DNA of 64,000 nucleotides from an uncultured Lachnospiraceae bacterium. GTDB lineage: Bacteria > Bacillota > Clostridia > Lachnospirales > Lachnospiraceae. Location of the stretch: contig CAMBLG010000001.1 of assembly GCA_945868435.1 (NCBI GenBank), forward strand, positions 310,001-374,000, in the 5' to 3' direction. The notes below the pieces were generated by a model. It saw only the letters and a list, made by a program, of their open reading frames with translations, ran no database searches and was not told the DNA's origin. The translations under genes were made by a program, and so were the position numbers. Shown here in pieces: positions 25,346 through 33,556 of this stretch (position 1 is the first letter of the stretch; the number at the start of each line of letters is the position of its first letter).

Positions 25346-26797
25346 ATGAAGAATATCTTATTTGCAGCATCAGAATGTGTTCCTTTTATTAAGACTGGTG
25401 GTCTTGCGGATGTGTGTGGGGCACTTCCCAAAGCTTTCAACAAGAATGAGTGGGATGTGCGTGTCGTAATCCCGAACTACAGTTGTATTCCGGAACACTG
25501 GCGCAATCAGTTTGAGTATGTAACGCATTTTTACATGGGCTCCGGTACCTATATTCAGAGCAAATATGTCGGGGTATTGCAGTACAAGCTGGATGGAATT
25601 ACGTATTATTTCATTGATAATCAGGAGTATTTCAATTGCTTTGTTCCGTACGGTGATTTCCGTTACGATATTGAGAAGTTTACCTTCTTTGACAAGGCAG
25701 TACTTTCCATGCTGCCGCTTATCGGATTCCGTCCGGACATTATTCACTGTCATGACTGGCAGGCAGGTCTGATTCCGGTGTTCCTTAAGAATGAGTTCCA
25801 GGCAGATTCCTTCTTCTGGGGAATTCGCTCGATTATGACTATCCATAATTTGAAGTTCCAGGGAATCTGGGATGTGAAGACAATTCAGGGGCTGACCGGT
25901 TTCCCGCGTGAACTGTTCACGCCGGATAAGCTGGAGTTCAAGAAGGATGCCAATATGTTGAAGGGTGGTCTGGTTTATGCGGATTATATCACAACCGTAA
26001 GTGACACCTACGCCCAGGAAATTCAGACAGAGTATTACGGCGAAGGCTTAAACGGTCTGTTGTCTGCCCGTCATTTCGATATGCAGGGAATTGTTAACGG
26101 AATCGATTACGGAGTTTACAATCCGGAAACGGATCCAAAACTCTATGCAAACTACAACGCTGAGAGCTTCCGCAAGAAGAAGGCGATAAACAAGGAAAAA
26201 ATTCAGGAACAGCTTGGCCTGACGGTTGACAAAAAGAAATATATGATCGGTCTGATTTCCAGACTGACCGACCAGAAGGGACTGGATCTGATCAGTTACG
26301 TGATGGATAATCTGATTGATGATTACACACAGCTGGTGGTAATCGGAACGGGAGATCCGAAGTATGAGAATATGTTCCGTCATTATGCTTGGAAATATCC
26401 GGATCGCGTGTCAGCCAATATCTGCTATTCCGATGATCTGGCGCACAAGCTGTATGCGGCCGCGGATGCGTTTCTGATGCCGTCACGCTTTGAACCGTGC
26501 GGTCTGACACAGTTGATTTCTTTCCGCTATGGTACGGTTCCGATTGTGCGTGAGACCGGTGGATTAAAGGATACGGTTCAGCCGTTTAACGAGTACGATA
26601 ATGTCGGTGATGGATTCTCATTTACGAACTACAATGCGGATGAGATGCTTCATGTTATCAACTATTCAAAGCATATTTTCTACGACCGCAAGCGTCAGTG
26701 GAATCAGATGGTGGAGCGAGGCATGGCGAACGATTTCTCATGGAATGCGTCCAAGTTCCGCTATGAGGGGCTGTACAATTATCTCCTCGGTGTATAA
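25346..26797 (+). CDS. glgA: Glycogen synthase (ADP-glucose type)
   Basis: A GT5 glycosyltransferase of 483 residues that adds glucose from ADP-glucose to the growing alpha-1,4-glucan. The nucleotide-sugar loop KTGGLADVCGALPKAF lies near the N-terminus. HCHDWQAGLIPVFLKNEF, SRLTDQKGLDLISYVMDNL and the C-terminal catalytic block PSRFEPCGLTQLISFRYGTVP are all present. AGGAGGAAGG precedes the ATG. Other glg genes are not nearby, so glycogen synthesis must be completed from elsewhere on the chromosome. It ends in a strong terminator 25 bp downstream. Confidence 0.96.
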   Translation: MKNILFAASECVPFIKTGGLADVCGALPKAFNKNEWDVRVVIPNYSCIPEHWRNQFEYVTHFYMGSGTYIQSKYVGVLQYKLDGITYYFIDNQEYFNCFVPYGDFRYDIEKFTFFDKAVLSMLPLIGFRPDIIHCHDWQAGLIPVFLKNEFQADSFFWGIRSIMTIHNLKFQGIWDVKTIQGLTGFPRELFTPDKLEFKKDANMLKGGLVYADYITTVSDTYAQEIQTEYYGEGLNGLLSARHFDMQGIVNGIDYGVYNPETDPKLYANYNAESFRKKKAINKEKIQEQLGLTVDKKKYMIGLISRLTDQKGLDLISYVMDNLIDDYTQLVVIGTGDPKYENMFRHYAWKYPDRVSANICYSDDLAHKLYAAADAFLMPSRFEPCGLTQLISFRYGTVPIVRETGGLKDTVQPFNEYDNVGDGFSFTNYNADEMLHVINYSKHIFYDRKRQWNQMVERGMANDFSWNASKFRYEGLYNYLLGV

Positions 26798-26820
26798 ATT
26801 ACATATTTGCAGACATACTA

Positions 26821-26850
26821 AGAACGGATACCTCGGTATCCGTTCTTTTT
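26821..26850 (+). terminator. Terminator of glgA
   Basis: Perfect 11-bp stem AGAACGGATAC-CTCG-GTATCCGTTCT (26821-26846) followed by a T-run. It ends six bases before the left arm of the giant inverted-repeat element. Confidence 0.95.
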
Positions 26851-27013
26851 TAATGCGAAATTGCGAGATGTTTGCCCGCTTTTCTCCGAACATAATATGT
26901 TTCATTCTATTTTGCAGCTTGCTCACGATCCTTCTACTCATGGATCCAGAATCACGACTTTGTTGCAGCATGGATTTCTCTTTTCTTATGATTCGTGTCC
27001 GCCGAGACAAGGA

Positions 27014-27055
27014 GCACTTGCCATGCAGATTACGCTAATGCGTATGGACAAGTGC
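27014..27055 (+). other. Side hairpin 1 of the giant element
   Basis: GCACTTG pairs with CAAGTGC (27014-27020 with 27049-27055). A perfect inner hairpin TACGC[TAAT]GCGTA (27031-27044) is flanked by CCAT..ATGG. It has no counterpart on the right arm, so it branches off the central rod. Confidence 0.75.
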
Positions 27056-27099
27056 ATTGATAATGCCCCGTGACCGGGGCATTACAGGCCTCGATCAAT
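27056..27099 (+). other. Side hairpin 2 of the giant element
   Basis: Perfect 9-bp AATGCCCCG[TGAC]CGGGGCATT (27062-27083), enclosed by ATTGAT / ATCAAT (27056-27061 with 27094-27099). It resembles a terminator stem but has no T-run. Confidence 0.75.
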
Positions 27100-27527
27100 T
27101 TCCGCCGGATGTTCGCCCAAGAGTGAGAACGGCTTAGAGTGATTCGCATTTGCCTTACATGGGCGCATGAACAAAATGTGCCGCCGCAGGGCAACTGTTT
27201 GAGCAACACAGTGTGGCGATATCTCGTTGTACTCGAAGCGAGTTTTGCCCAAGGCGGCTCATATCAACTTTGTGAAGGCGCCCATTTAGGCAAATTCGAG
27301 GAACGGGTTAGCCTTCTCACTTGGGCGGACAACCGGCGGGAAATTGTCGACACGCATTTCGGACACGAACGTTCAGAAAAATCCATGCCGCTAACAAAGT
27401 CAGCAATTCTGTCTAAATCGTTAGAAGGATTCGTGAGCAAGTTCGCAAAAAAGACATTATCGTTTTTCTGTTCGGAGAAAAGCGGGCAAACATCTTTGAA
27501 ATTCGAATAAAAACAGGGGAGGGAACC

Positions 27528-28244
27528 ATGAGCGATAGTGAGAAGAAGGATGAAAAGAAAATTCAGGAACAGAGGAATGAAGACAGTACGAGAAACGAGC
27601 AGATTCTGGAGTTCGGGCAGACACTGCTGACGAGAGACGAAAGGGACTATGCGATTTATCTAATGTCCATCATTGGAGAAATCGAAGGACATGAATGCCT
27701 GCCGTCCACTTCCAAGACAACGAAGTATGAGCATGTACTTCCGAAACTTGCGGCCATCGAGGACGATAAGAATGTTGATGGCGTGCTTCTGATTCTCAAC
27801 ACCATGGGTGGAGACGTGGAGAGCGGACTTGCAATTGCGGAAATGGTGGCTTCCCTGAGTAAACCAACCGTGTCTCTGGTATTGGGCGGAAGTCATTCCA
27901 TCGGAGTTCCTCTTGCGGTGTCCACAGATTATTCCCTGATCGTGCCCAGCGGAACGATGGTCATTCATCCGGTGCGCATGAGCGGAACCATAATCGGCGC
28001 GAAACAGACCTATGACTATTTCAGACAAATGCAGGATCGGATTGTCGGCTTTATTGCAAGACACAGCAGAGTTTCCATGGAGCGGGTGGAGGAGATGATG
28101 ATGAATACCCAGATGATGACCAAGGATCTGGGGACCATTCTGGTAGGAGAGCAGGCGGTTCAGGAGGGCATCATTGATGCAGTTGGCGGAATTTCGGACG
28201 CATTTCAGGCACTTTATCAGCGTATAGAGGAAAGAAAACACTAA
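27528..28244 (+). CDS. tepA: ClpP-like serine protease, TepA type
   Basis: A 238-residue ClpP-fold protein. The nucleophile Ser lies in VLGGSHSIGVPLAVS, the His in TMVIHPVRMSG, and the oxyanion strand in LLILNTMGGDVESGLAIAEMV. These match the TepA/YmfB group linked in B. subtilis to protein export and spore function rather than canonical ClpP. The N-terminal 40 residues are charged and lack a signal peptide, so it is predicted cytosolic. AGGGGAGGG precedes the ATG. Its position just ahead of spoIIIE repeats the B. subtilis order. The leader directly abuts the giant inverted repeat. Confidence 0.9.
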   Translation: MSDSEKKDEKKIQEQRNEDSTRNEQILEFGQTLLTRDERDYAIYLMSIIGEIEGHECLPSTSKTTKYEHVLPKLAAIEDDKNVDGVLLILNTMGGDVESGLAIAEMVASLSKPTVSLVLGGSHSIGVPLAVSTDYSLIVPSGTMVIHPVRMSGTIIGAKQTYDYFRQMQDRIVGFIARHSRVSMERVEEMMMNTQMMTKDLGTILVGEQAVQEGIIDAVGGISDAFQALYQRIEERKH

Positions 28245-28268
28245 ATATAGTATTTTGGTACTCAAAGG

Positions 28269-28297
28269 ATGACATAGGACTCAAAATGTGGTACACT
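28269..28297 (+). promoter_or_regulatory. SigA-type promoter of spoIIIE
   Basis: ATGACA (28269-28274), a 17-bp spacer and TACACT (28292-28297), with TGG before the -10 giving an extended -10. Confidence 0.6.
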
Positions 28298-28341
28298 ATA
28301 ACAGAACATGTACTGAATTAAGATGTGGAGGATTGAGTTCC

Positions 28342-30900
28342 ATGGCAACGGGAAACCGTAGAAAGACAAGCAGTCGGAAGACTGGAAAAACGAAAAAAGA
28401 ACGCATGGCGGAAATGGAAAAGGCGGAGGCCTTTCGAGTTGAAATTATATTATGGATCATAGTTGCAATTGCGTTGCTTCTGTTTATCAGTAATCTTGGA
28501 TTGGGAGGAGCTGTTGGCAAAGCGGTCAGCAGTTTTTTGTTTGGTGTATTTGGATTGATTGCCTATATCCTTCCGATTTTGCTGCTGATAGGCAGTTTTT
28601 TTGCTGTGTCAAACAAAGGAAACATGCTTGCTTCCGTAAAGCTGATAGCTGCAATTCTCTTTGTGGTTTTCCTTTGCCTTTTTATGTCCCTGGTGGTCGG
28701 CGGTGGCGAATTGATCAAACCGCTGGAAGCTTATACATACAGTGCAGAACATAAGAACGGTGGAGGAATCATAGGCGGAGCCATCGCCTATATTATGGTG
28801 AAAGCTTTCGGAGTGATCGGTTCCTACATCATTGATGTCATTGTTTTGATCGTGTGTCTGGTGTTGATCACGGAGCGTTCTGCCCTCAAGGGAATGCAAA
28901 AAGGCGGCAAAAAGGTATACGAATCTGCCAAAGAGAATAATGAGAGGTATCGGGAATATCGCGAATATAAGAGCAAAGAGCGGAAGGAGCGCCGAATGGA
29001 CCGCAAGGTATCCGGTGTATCCTCCGATACAAAGATTGAAAAGAAGACCGTAGAGCCGGAGCTTACGGATGAGATGGGTGAACTTCACGGAATCGAGGAA
29101 GCGGATTTTCCACAAATTAAAGGTACACAGAAGGTGGCATTGTCATCTTCGGATGCAGTTATGTCTGAAGTGACACCGGTCCAGCCGGAGAGCCCGATAC
29201 CGGAATTAACCATAGCGGGGGATTTTACGAGAGACTCAGCTGTTTTAGATCCGATTGTTACCCCCAAGGAAGCAAGCGCTGCGATGCCGGATATGACAGC
29301 CGATGCGTCGGGGGCAGCCGAACCTCCTAAGAAAAAGCCGGCATTGTCGGAAGCGGACATTGAAAAAGAAATTGCAGATGTCGTACAGGAGATGGTTGCT
29401 CAGGAAAGTCCTGCCAGAGAATATGTTTTTCCTCCGGTGGAGCTTCTCAAGAAAGGCAGTTCCAAGCAATCCGGCAATACGGAAAGCCAGCTGAAGGAGA
29501 CTGCCAATAAACTGCAGCAGACCTTAAAGACCTTTGGTGTAAATGTGACGGTGACCAATATTAGCTGTGGGCCGGCGGTAACGCGATACGAGATTCAGCC
29601 GGAGATGGGGGTCAAGGTCAGTAAGATCGTCGGCCTTGCAGATGATATTAAGTTGAATCTTGCAGCTGCGGATATTCGTATTGAGGCTCCGATTCCGGGT
29701 AAGGCGGCAGTTGGTATTGAAGTGCCCAATAAAGAAAATGTGACAGTCGCGTTTCGTGATCTGATCGAATCACCGGAATTCAAAGAATCAAAGTCCAAAA
29801 TCAGTTTTGCGGTTGGCAAGGATATTTCCGGAAGAACAAAGGTGACCGATATCGCAAAGATGCCGCATCTTTTGATCGCAGGTGCGACGGGATCCGGTAA
29901 GTCTGTTTGTATTAATACCATTATCATGAGTATTCTGTACAAAGCGAATCCGGAGGATGTGAAGCTGATCATGATCGACCCGAAGGTGGTAGAGCTGAGT
30001 GTGTATAATGGAATTCCGCACCTTCTCATTCCGGTAGTCACGGATCCAAAGAAAGCTTCCGGTGCTCTGAACTGGGCGGTGGCCGAGATGACAGAGCGCT
30101 ATGAAAAGTTTGCGGAATCCAATGTCCGTGAGATCAATGGATACAATGCCAAGGTGGATTCTATTCAAGTTCCGGAGGGACAGGAGCGGCCGAAGAAAAT
30201 GCCGCAGATCGTGATTATTGTAGACGAGCTGGCAGATCTTATGATGGTGGCATCCGGGGATGTGGAAGCCGCAATCTGTCGATTGGCACAGTTGGCACGT
30301 GCTGCCGGAATTCATTTGATTATTGCGACGCAGAGACCGTCAGTCAATGTTATTACCGGACTGATCAAGGCGAATATGCCGAGCCGTATCGCTTTTGCGG
30401 TAACTTCCGGCATCGATTCCCGCACGATCCTCGATATGAATGGCGCCGAAAAGCTTCTGGGAAAAGGCGATATGCTGTTTAATCCACAGGGGGTTCCGAA
30501 GCCGATCCGTGTACAGGGAGCATTTGTATCCGACAAAGAGGTTGCGGATGTGGTCAATTACATTACGGAGCATAATGGAGCTGCATCCTACAGCGATACC
30601 ATACAGCAGAAGGTGGAGTGCAGTCAGTCTTCCAATACGACTGTTTCCATCTCAGACAGCGATGCGGATGATGACGGACGGGATTCTTATTTTACGGAAG
30701 CAGCCCAGATCATTGTGGATAAGGAAAAGGCATCCATCGGTATGCTGCAACGGTATCTGAAGGTTGGTTTCAACCGCGCAGCGAGAATTATGGACCAGTT
30801 GGAGGAAGCCGGCATTGTAGGGCCGGAAGAGGGAACCAAGCCGAGAAAAGTATTGATGACACCGGAAGAATTGCAGTCATATATTGACGAAAATCTTTAA
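28342..30900 (+). CDS. spoIIIE: DNA translocase FtsK/SpoIIIE
   Basis: Septal DNA pump of 852 residues that clears chromosomes from the closing division or sporulation septum. An N-terminal membrane domain with about four TM segments (40-190) is followed by a basic then acidic linker (200-380). The motor carries ELPNKENV-like EVPNKENVTVAF, Walker A GATGSGKSVCINTII, Walker B IVIIVDELADLMMV and IATQRPSVNVITGLIKANMPSRI. A C-terminal gamma winged helix (about 785-852, ASIGMLQRYLKVGFNRAARIM) reads polar sequence motifs. ATG 28342 has GGAGG 10 bp upstream; the ORF-track GTG at 28288 lies inside the promoter. Confidence 0.96.
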   Translation: MATGNRRKTSSRKTGKTKKERMAEMEKAEAFRVEIILWIIVAIALLLFISNLGLGGAVGKAVSSFLFGVFGLIAYILPILLLIGSFFAVSNKGNMLASVKLIAAILFVVFLCLFMSLVVGGGELIKPLEAYTYSAEHKNGGGIIGGAIAYIMVKAFGVIGSYIIDVIVLIVCLVLITERSALKGMQKGGKKVYESAKENNERYREYREYKSKERKERRMDRKVSGVSSDTKIEKKTVEPELTDEMGELHGIEEADFPQIKGTQKVALSSSDAVMSEVTPVQPESPIPELTIAGDFTRDSAVLDPIVTPKEASAAMPDMTADASGAAEPPKKKPALSEADIEKEIADVVQEMVAQESPAREYVFPPVELLKKGSSKQSGNTESQLKETANKLQQTLKTFGVNVTVTNISCGPAVTRYEIQPEMGVKVSKIVGLADDIKLNLAAADIRIEAPIPGKAAVGIEVPNKENVTVAFRDLIESPEFKESKSKISFAVGKDISGRTKVTDIAKMPHLLIAGATGSGKSVCINTIIMSILYKANPEDVKLIMIDPKVVELSVYNGIPHLLIPVVTDPKKASGALNWAVAEMTERYEKFAESNVREINGYNAKVDSIQVPEGQERPKKMPQIVIIVDELADLMMVASGDVEAAICRLAQLARAAGIHLIIATQRPSVNVITGLIKANMPSRIAFAVTSGIDSRTILDMNGAEKLLGKGDMLFNPQGVPKPIRVQGAFVSDKEVADVVNYITEHNGAASYSDTIQQKVECSQSSNTTVSISDSDADDDGRDSYFTEAAQIIVDKEKASIGMLQRYLKVGFNRAARIMDQLEEAGIVGPEEGTKPRKVLMTPEELQSYIDENL

Positions 30901-30941
30901 AAGTGATATTCATAAATAAATACATATAGAGGAGGACATTT

Positions 30942-32612
30942 ATGAAGAGTGATATTCAGATTGCCCAGGAAGCATCCATGCTTCCGATTCAAGAGGTAGC
31001 TTCAAGCCTTGGCATCCGGGAGGATGAGCTGGAATTATACGGAAAGTATAAGGCGAAGCTGTCGGATGAACTGATGGAAGATATCAAGGATCGGCCAAAC
31101 GGGAAACTGATTCTTGTGACGGCGATTAACCCGACTCCCGCAGGTGAGGGTAAGACCACAACCAGTGTCGGCTTAGGACAGGCCTTTGGCAAACTGGGAA
31201 AGAAAGCGGTCATTGCTCTTCGTGAGCCATCTTTGGGACCGTGCTTTGGAATTAAAGGCGGTGCAGCCGGCGGCGGTTATGCGCAGGTCGTGCCAATGGA
31301 AGATCTGAATCTGCATTTTACCGGAGATTTTCATGCAATCACATCCGCAAATAATCTTTTGGCGGCACTTTTAGATAACCATATTCAGCAGGGAAATGAG
31401 TTGGGAATCGATCCGAGACAGATTGTCTGGAAACGTTGTCTTGACATGAATGATCGTGTCCTCAGAAATGTTGTTGTGGGTCTGGGGAATAAGATGGACG
31501 GAATGGTTAGAGAAGATCATTTTGTAATTACGGTTGCATCGGAAATTATGGCGATTCTCTGCCTTGCAGACGATATGAACGATTTGAAGAGGCGGCTCGG
31601 AAGAATCGTTGTTGCCTATACCTTCGATGGAAAACCCGTTACTGCGGAGGATTTGAATGCAGTTGGATCGATGGCAGCACTTCTGAAGGATGCGCTAAAG
31701 CCGAATCTGATCCAGACATTGGAGCATACACCGGCGATTGTCCACGGTGGTCCGTTTGCCAATATTGCACATGGCTGTAACAGTGTCCGTGCCACCAAGA
31801 CTGCCTTAAAGCTTGCGGATTATGTGATCACAGAGGCCGGATTCGGCGCAGATCTTGGTGCTGAAAAATTCTTTGATATCAAGTGCCGCAAGGCAAAGCT
31901 GACACCGGATGCGGTGGTGCTTGTTGCAACGATCCGCGCGTTAAAGTACAACGGCGGTGTCGCAAAGAGTGATCTGGCGGAAGAAAATCTGGAGGCTTTG
32001 AAAGCCGGAATCGTGAATCTTGAAAAGCACATTGAAAATCTTCAGAAATATGGTGTGCCGGTTGTTGTGACCCTCAATTCTTTTGTTACAGACACTCCTG
32101 CAGAGACTGCATATGTAGAGCAGTTCTGCAAAGAGAGAGGATGCGAGTTCGCTTTATCAGAAGTATGGGAGAAGGGCGGCGAGGGCGGTGTCGCTCTGGC
32201 TGAAAAAGTCCTTGATACTTTGGAGAATAAAAAGAGCAGTTTTAAGCTTCTCTACGAAGATGAGCTTTCTCTGAAAGAGAAGATTGAGACTGTCGCAAAA
32301 GAGATTTACGGTGCAGACGGTGTTACGTATTCTGCAGCGGCAGAAAAAGAATTGAAGCGTATTACGGATCTTGGGATGGGACATTTTCCGGTATGTATGG
32401 CCAAGACACAGTATTCCCTTTCCGATGATGCGAAAAAATTGGGGCGCCCCAGCGGATTTACGATCAATGTTCGTGAAGTGTATGTGTCTGCAGGTGCAGG
32501 CTTTGTTGTGGCTGTCAATGGCTCCATTATGACAATGCCCGGTCTTCCAAAGCAACCGGCTGCATACAATATTGACGTAAACGACGAGGGAGTTATTACA
32601 GGATTATTTTAG
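30942..32612 (+). CDS. fhs: Formate--tetrahydrofolate ligase
   Basis: ATP-dependent activation of formate to 10-formyl-THF, 556 residues as in other Firmicutes. The P-loop block is [20 protein letters not shown] near residue 65. [23 protein letters not shown] and [22 protein letters not shown] follow, and the C-terminus has [21 protein letters not shown] strong GAGGAGG precedes the ATG. folD is 60 bp downstream, so the pair supplies formyl-THF and methylene-THF for purines, fMet, or the methyl branch of acetogenesis. The Wood-Ljungdahl genes themselves are not in this window. Confidence 0.97.
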   Translation: MKSDIQIAQEASMLPIQEVASSLGIREDELELYGKYKAKLSDELMEDIKDRPNGKLILVTAINPTPAGEGKTTTSVGLGQAFGKLGKKAVIALREPSLGPCFGIKGGAAGGGYAQVVPMEDLNLHFTGDFHAITSANNLLAALLDNHIQQGNELGIDPRQIVWKRCLDMNDRVLRNVVVGLGNKMDGMVREDHFVITVASEIMAILCLADDMNDLKRRLGRIVVAYTFDGKPVTAEDLNAVGSMAALLKDALKPNLIQTLEHTPAIVHGGPFANIAHGCNSVRATKTALKLADYVITEAGFGADLGAEKFFDIKCRKAKLTPDAVVLVATIRALKYNGGVAKSDLAEENLEALKAGIVNLEKHIENLQKYGVPVVVTLNSFVTDTPAETAYVEQFCKERGCEFALSEVWEKGGEGGVALAEKVLDTLENKKSSFKLLYEDELSLKEKIETVAKEIYGADGVTYSAAAEKELKRITDLGMGHFPVCMAKTQYSLSDDAKKLGRPSGFTINVREVYVSAGAGFVVAVNGSIMTMPGLPKQPAAYNIDVNDEGVITGLF

Positions 32613-32672
32613 GATTACCGGACTATCAAAAACCCGGATGATCCGTCAGTATAGAGCAAATGGAGAAAACAG

Positions 32673-33524
32673 ATGGCAAACATAATTGATGGAAAGCAGA
32701 TATCGGCAGATATCAAAGAAGAATTAAAACAGGAGGTGGCGAGACTGAAGGAGGTGGGACATTCCTGCTGTCTGGCTGTAATCCAGGTGGGAAGCGATCC
32801 TGCATCTTCCGTCTATGTAGGCAACAAGAAAAAGGCATGTGCCTATATCGGAATCGAGTCGTTGGCCTACGAGCTCCCGGAAGAGACAACCGAGGAGGAA
32901 CTCCTGGCAATTATTGAACAGCTGAACCAGGATGACCATGTGCATGGAATTCTCTGTCAGCTTCCGCTTCCGAAACACATAAACGAGGATCGCGTGATTG
33001 CTGCTATTTCACCGGAGAAGGATGTGGATGGATTTCATCCGCAGAATGTGGGAGCGCTGGTCATTGGACAAAAAGGATTTGTCTCCTGTACACCGGCAGG
33101 TATCATCCAGCTTTTGAAGCGCAGTAATATTGATATTGCAGGAAAGCATTGTGTTGTCATCGGGCGCAGCAATATCGTGGGCAAACCAATGGCTCTGCTT
33201 ATGCTTCGGGAGAATGCAACTGTTACGGTGTGCCATTCTAAGACCTCCAATCTAAAAGAACTCTGCAGTCAGGCGGACATTCTGATCGTGGCGATCGGTA
33301 AGCCGCGTTTCATCGGAGCAGAATATGTGAAGGATGGGGCAGTTGTCATTGATGTGGGCATCCACAGAGATGAGAATAACAAGCTCTGCGGAGATGTTCG
33401 TTATGAAGAGGTTGAGCCAAAGGCATCTTATATTACACCGGTACCGGGGGGAGTTGGTCCTATGACGATTGCAATGCTCATGAACAACTGTGTAGAAGCC
33501 ATGAAAAGCAGTGACTTGTGTTAA
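32673..33524 (+). CDS. folD: Methylenetetrahydrofolate dehydrogenase / methenyl-THF cyclohydrolase
   Basis: Bifunctional enzyme of 283 residues interconverting 5,10-methylene-, methenyl- and 10-formyl-THF. The catalytic Lys lies in SSVYVGNKKKACAYIGIES. GILCQLPLPKHINEDRVIAAISPEKDVDGFHP and the Rossmann block VVIGRSNIVGKPMALLML follow, with TPVPGGVGPMTIAMLMNN near the end. ATG start with TGGAG upstream. It runs in an operon with fhs. The next gene starts 32 bp downstream. Confidence 0.97.
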   Translation: MANIIDGKQISADIKEELKQEVARLKEVGHSCCLAVIQVGSDPASSVYVGNKKKACAYIGIESLAYELPEETTEEELLAIIEQLNQDDHVHGILCQLPLPKHINEDRVIAAISPEKDVDGFHPQNVGALVIGQKGFVSCTPAGIIQLLKRSNIDIAGKHCVVIGRSNIVGKPMALLMLRENATVTVCHSKTSNLKELCSQADILIVAIGKPRFIGAEYVKDGAVVIDVGIHRDENNKLCGDVRYEEVEPKASYITPVPGGVGPMTIAMLMNNCVEAMKSSDLC

Positions 33525-33556
33525 GTCCGGAATTAATATTGACAGGGGAAAGAGAA

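Larger units (their letters stand above)
26856..27505. ncRNA. Giant imperfect inverted repeat, about 650 nt: candidate large structured RNA or fold-back element
   Basis: The closing stem has 26 perfect pairs (26867-26892 with 27469-27494; GATGTTTGCCCGC..). Pairing continues inward in register: CTTGCTCACGA (26918-26928/27431-27441), TCCTTCTA (26929-26936/27422-27429), GACTTTGTT (26956-26964/27393-27401), GCATGGATTT (26968-26977/27379-27388), TTCGTGTCC (26992-27000/27361-27369), CAATTTCC (27096-27103/27339-27346), CGCCCAAG (27114-27121/27320-27327), ATTTGCCT (27148-27155/27288-27295), ATGGGCGC (27159-27166/27278-27285), GCCGCC (27180-27185/27253-27258), GGGCAA (27189-27194/27245-27250). The left arm carries side hairpins at 27014-27055 and 27062-27083. 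The tip includes ACTCGAAGCGAGT. ORFs within it look like chance frames. No known class is recognised. Confidence 0.75.

Noticed and set aside
26601-27073. ORFs at 26601-27038 (+), 26861-27073 (+) and 26738-27010 (-)
   Set aside because: They overlap glgA, its terminator and the left arm of the element. None has a ribosome site or a plausible protein composition.
27062-27083. AATGCCCCG-TGAC-CGGGGCATT as a terminator
   Set aside because: The stem is strong but no T-run follows, and it lies within the larger paired structure.
27139-27510. 123-residue + strand ORF inside the giant inverted repeat
   Set aside because: It has no Shine-Dalgarno, no recognisable domain, and its open frame is explained by the repetitive base-paired arms. 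The same stretch is open in other frames and on the other strand.
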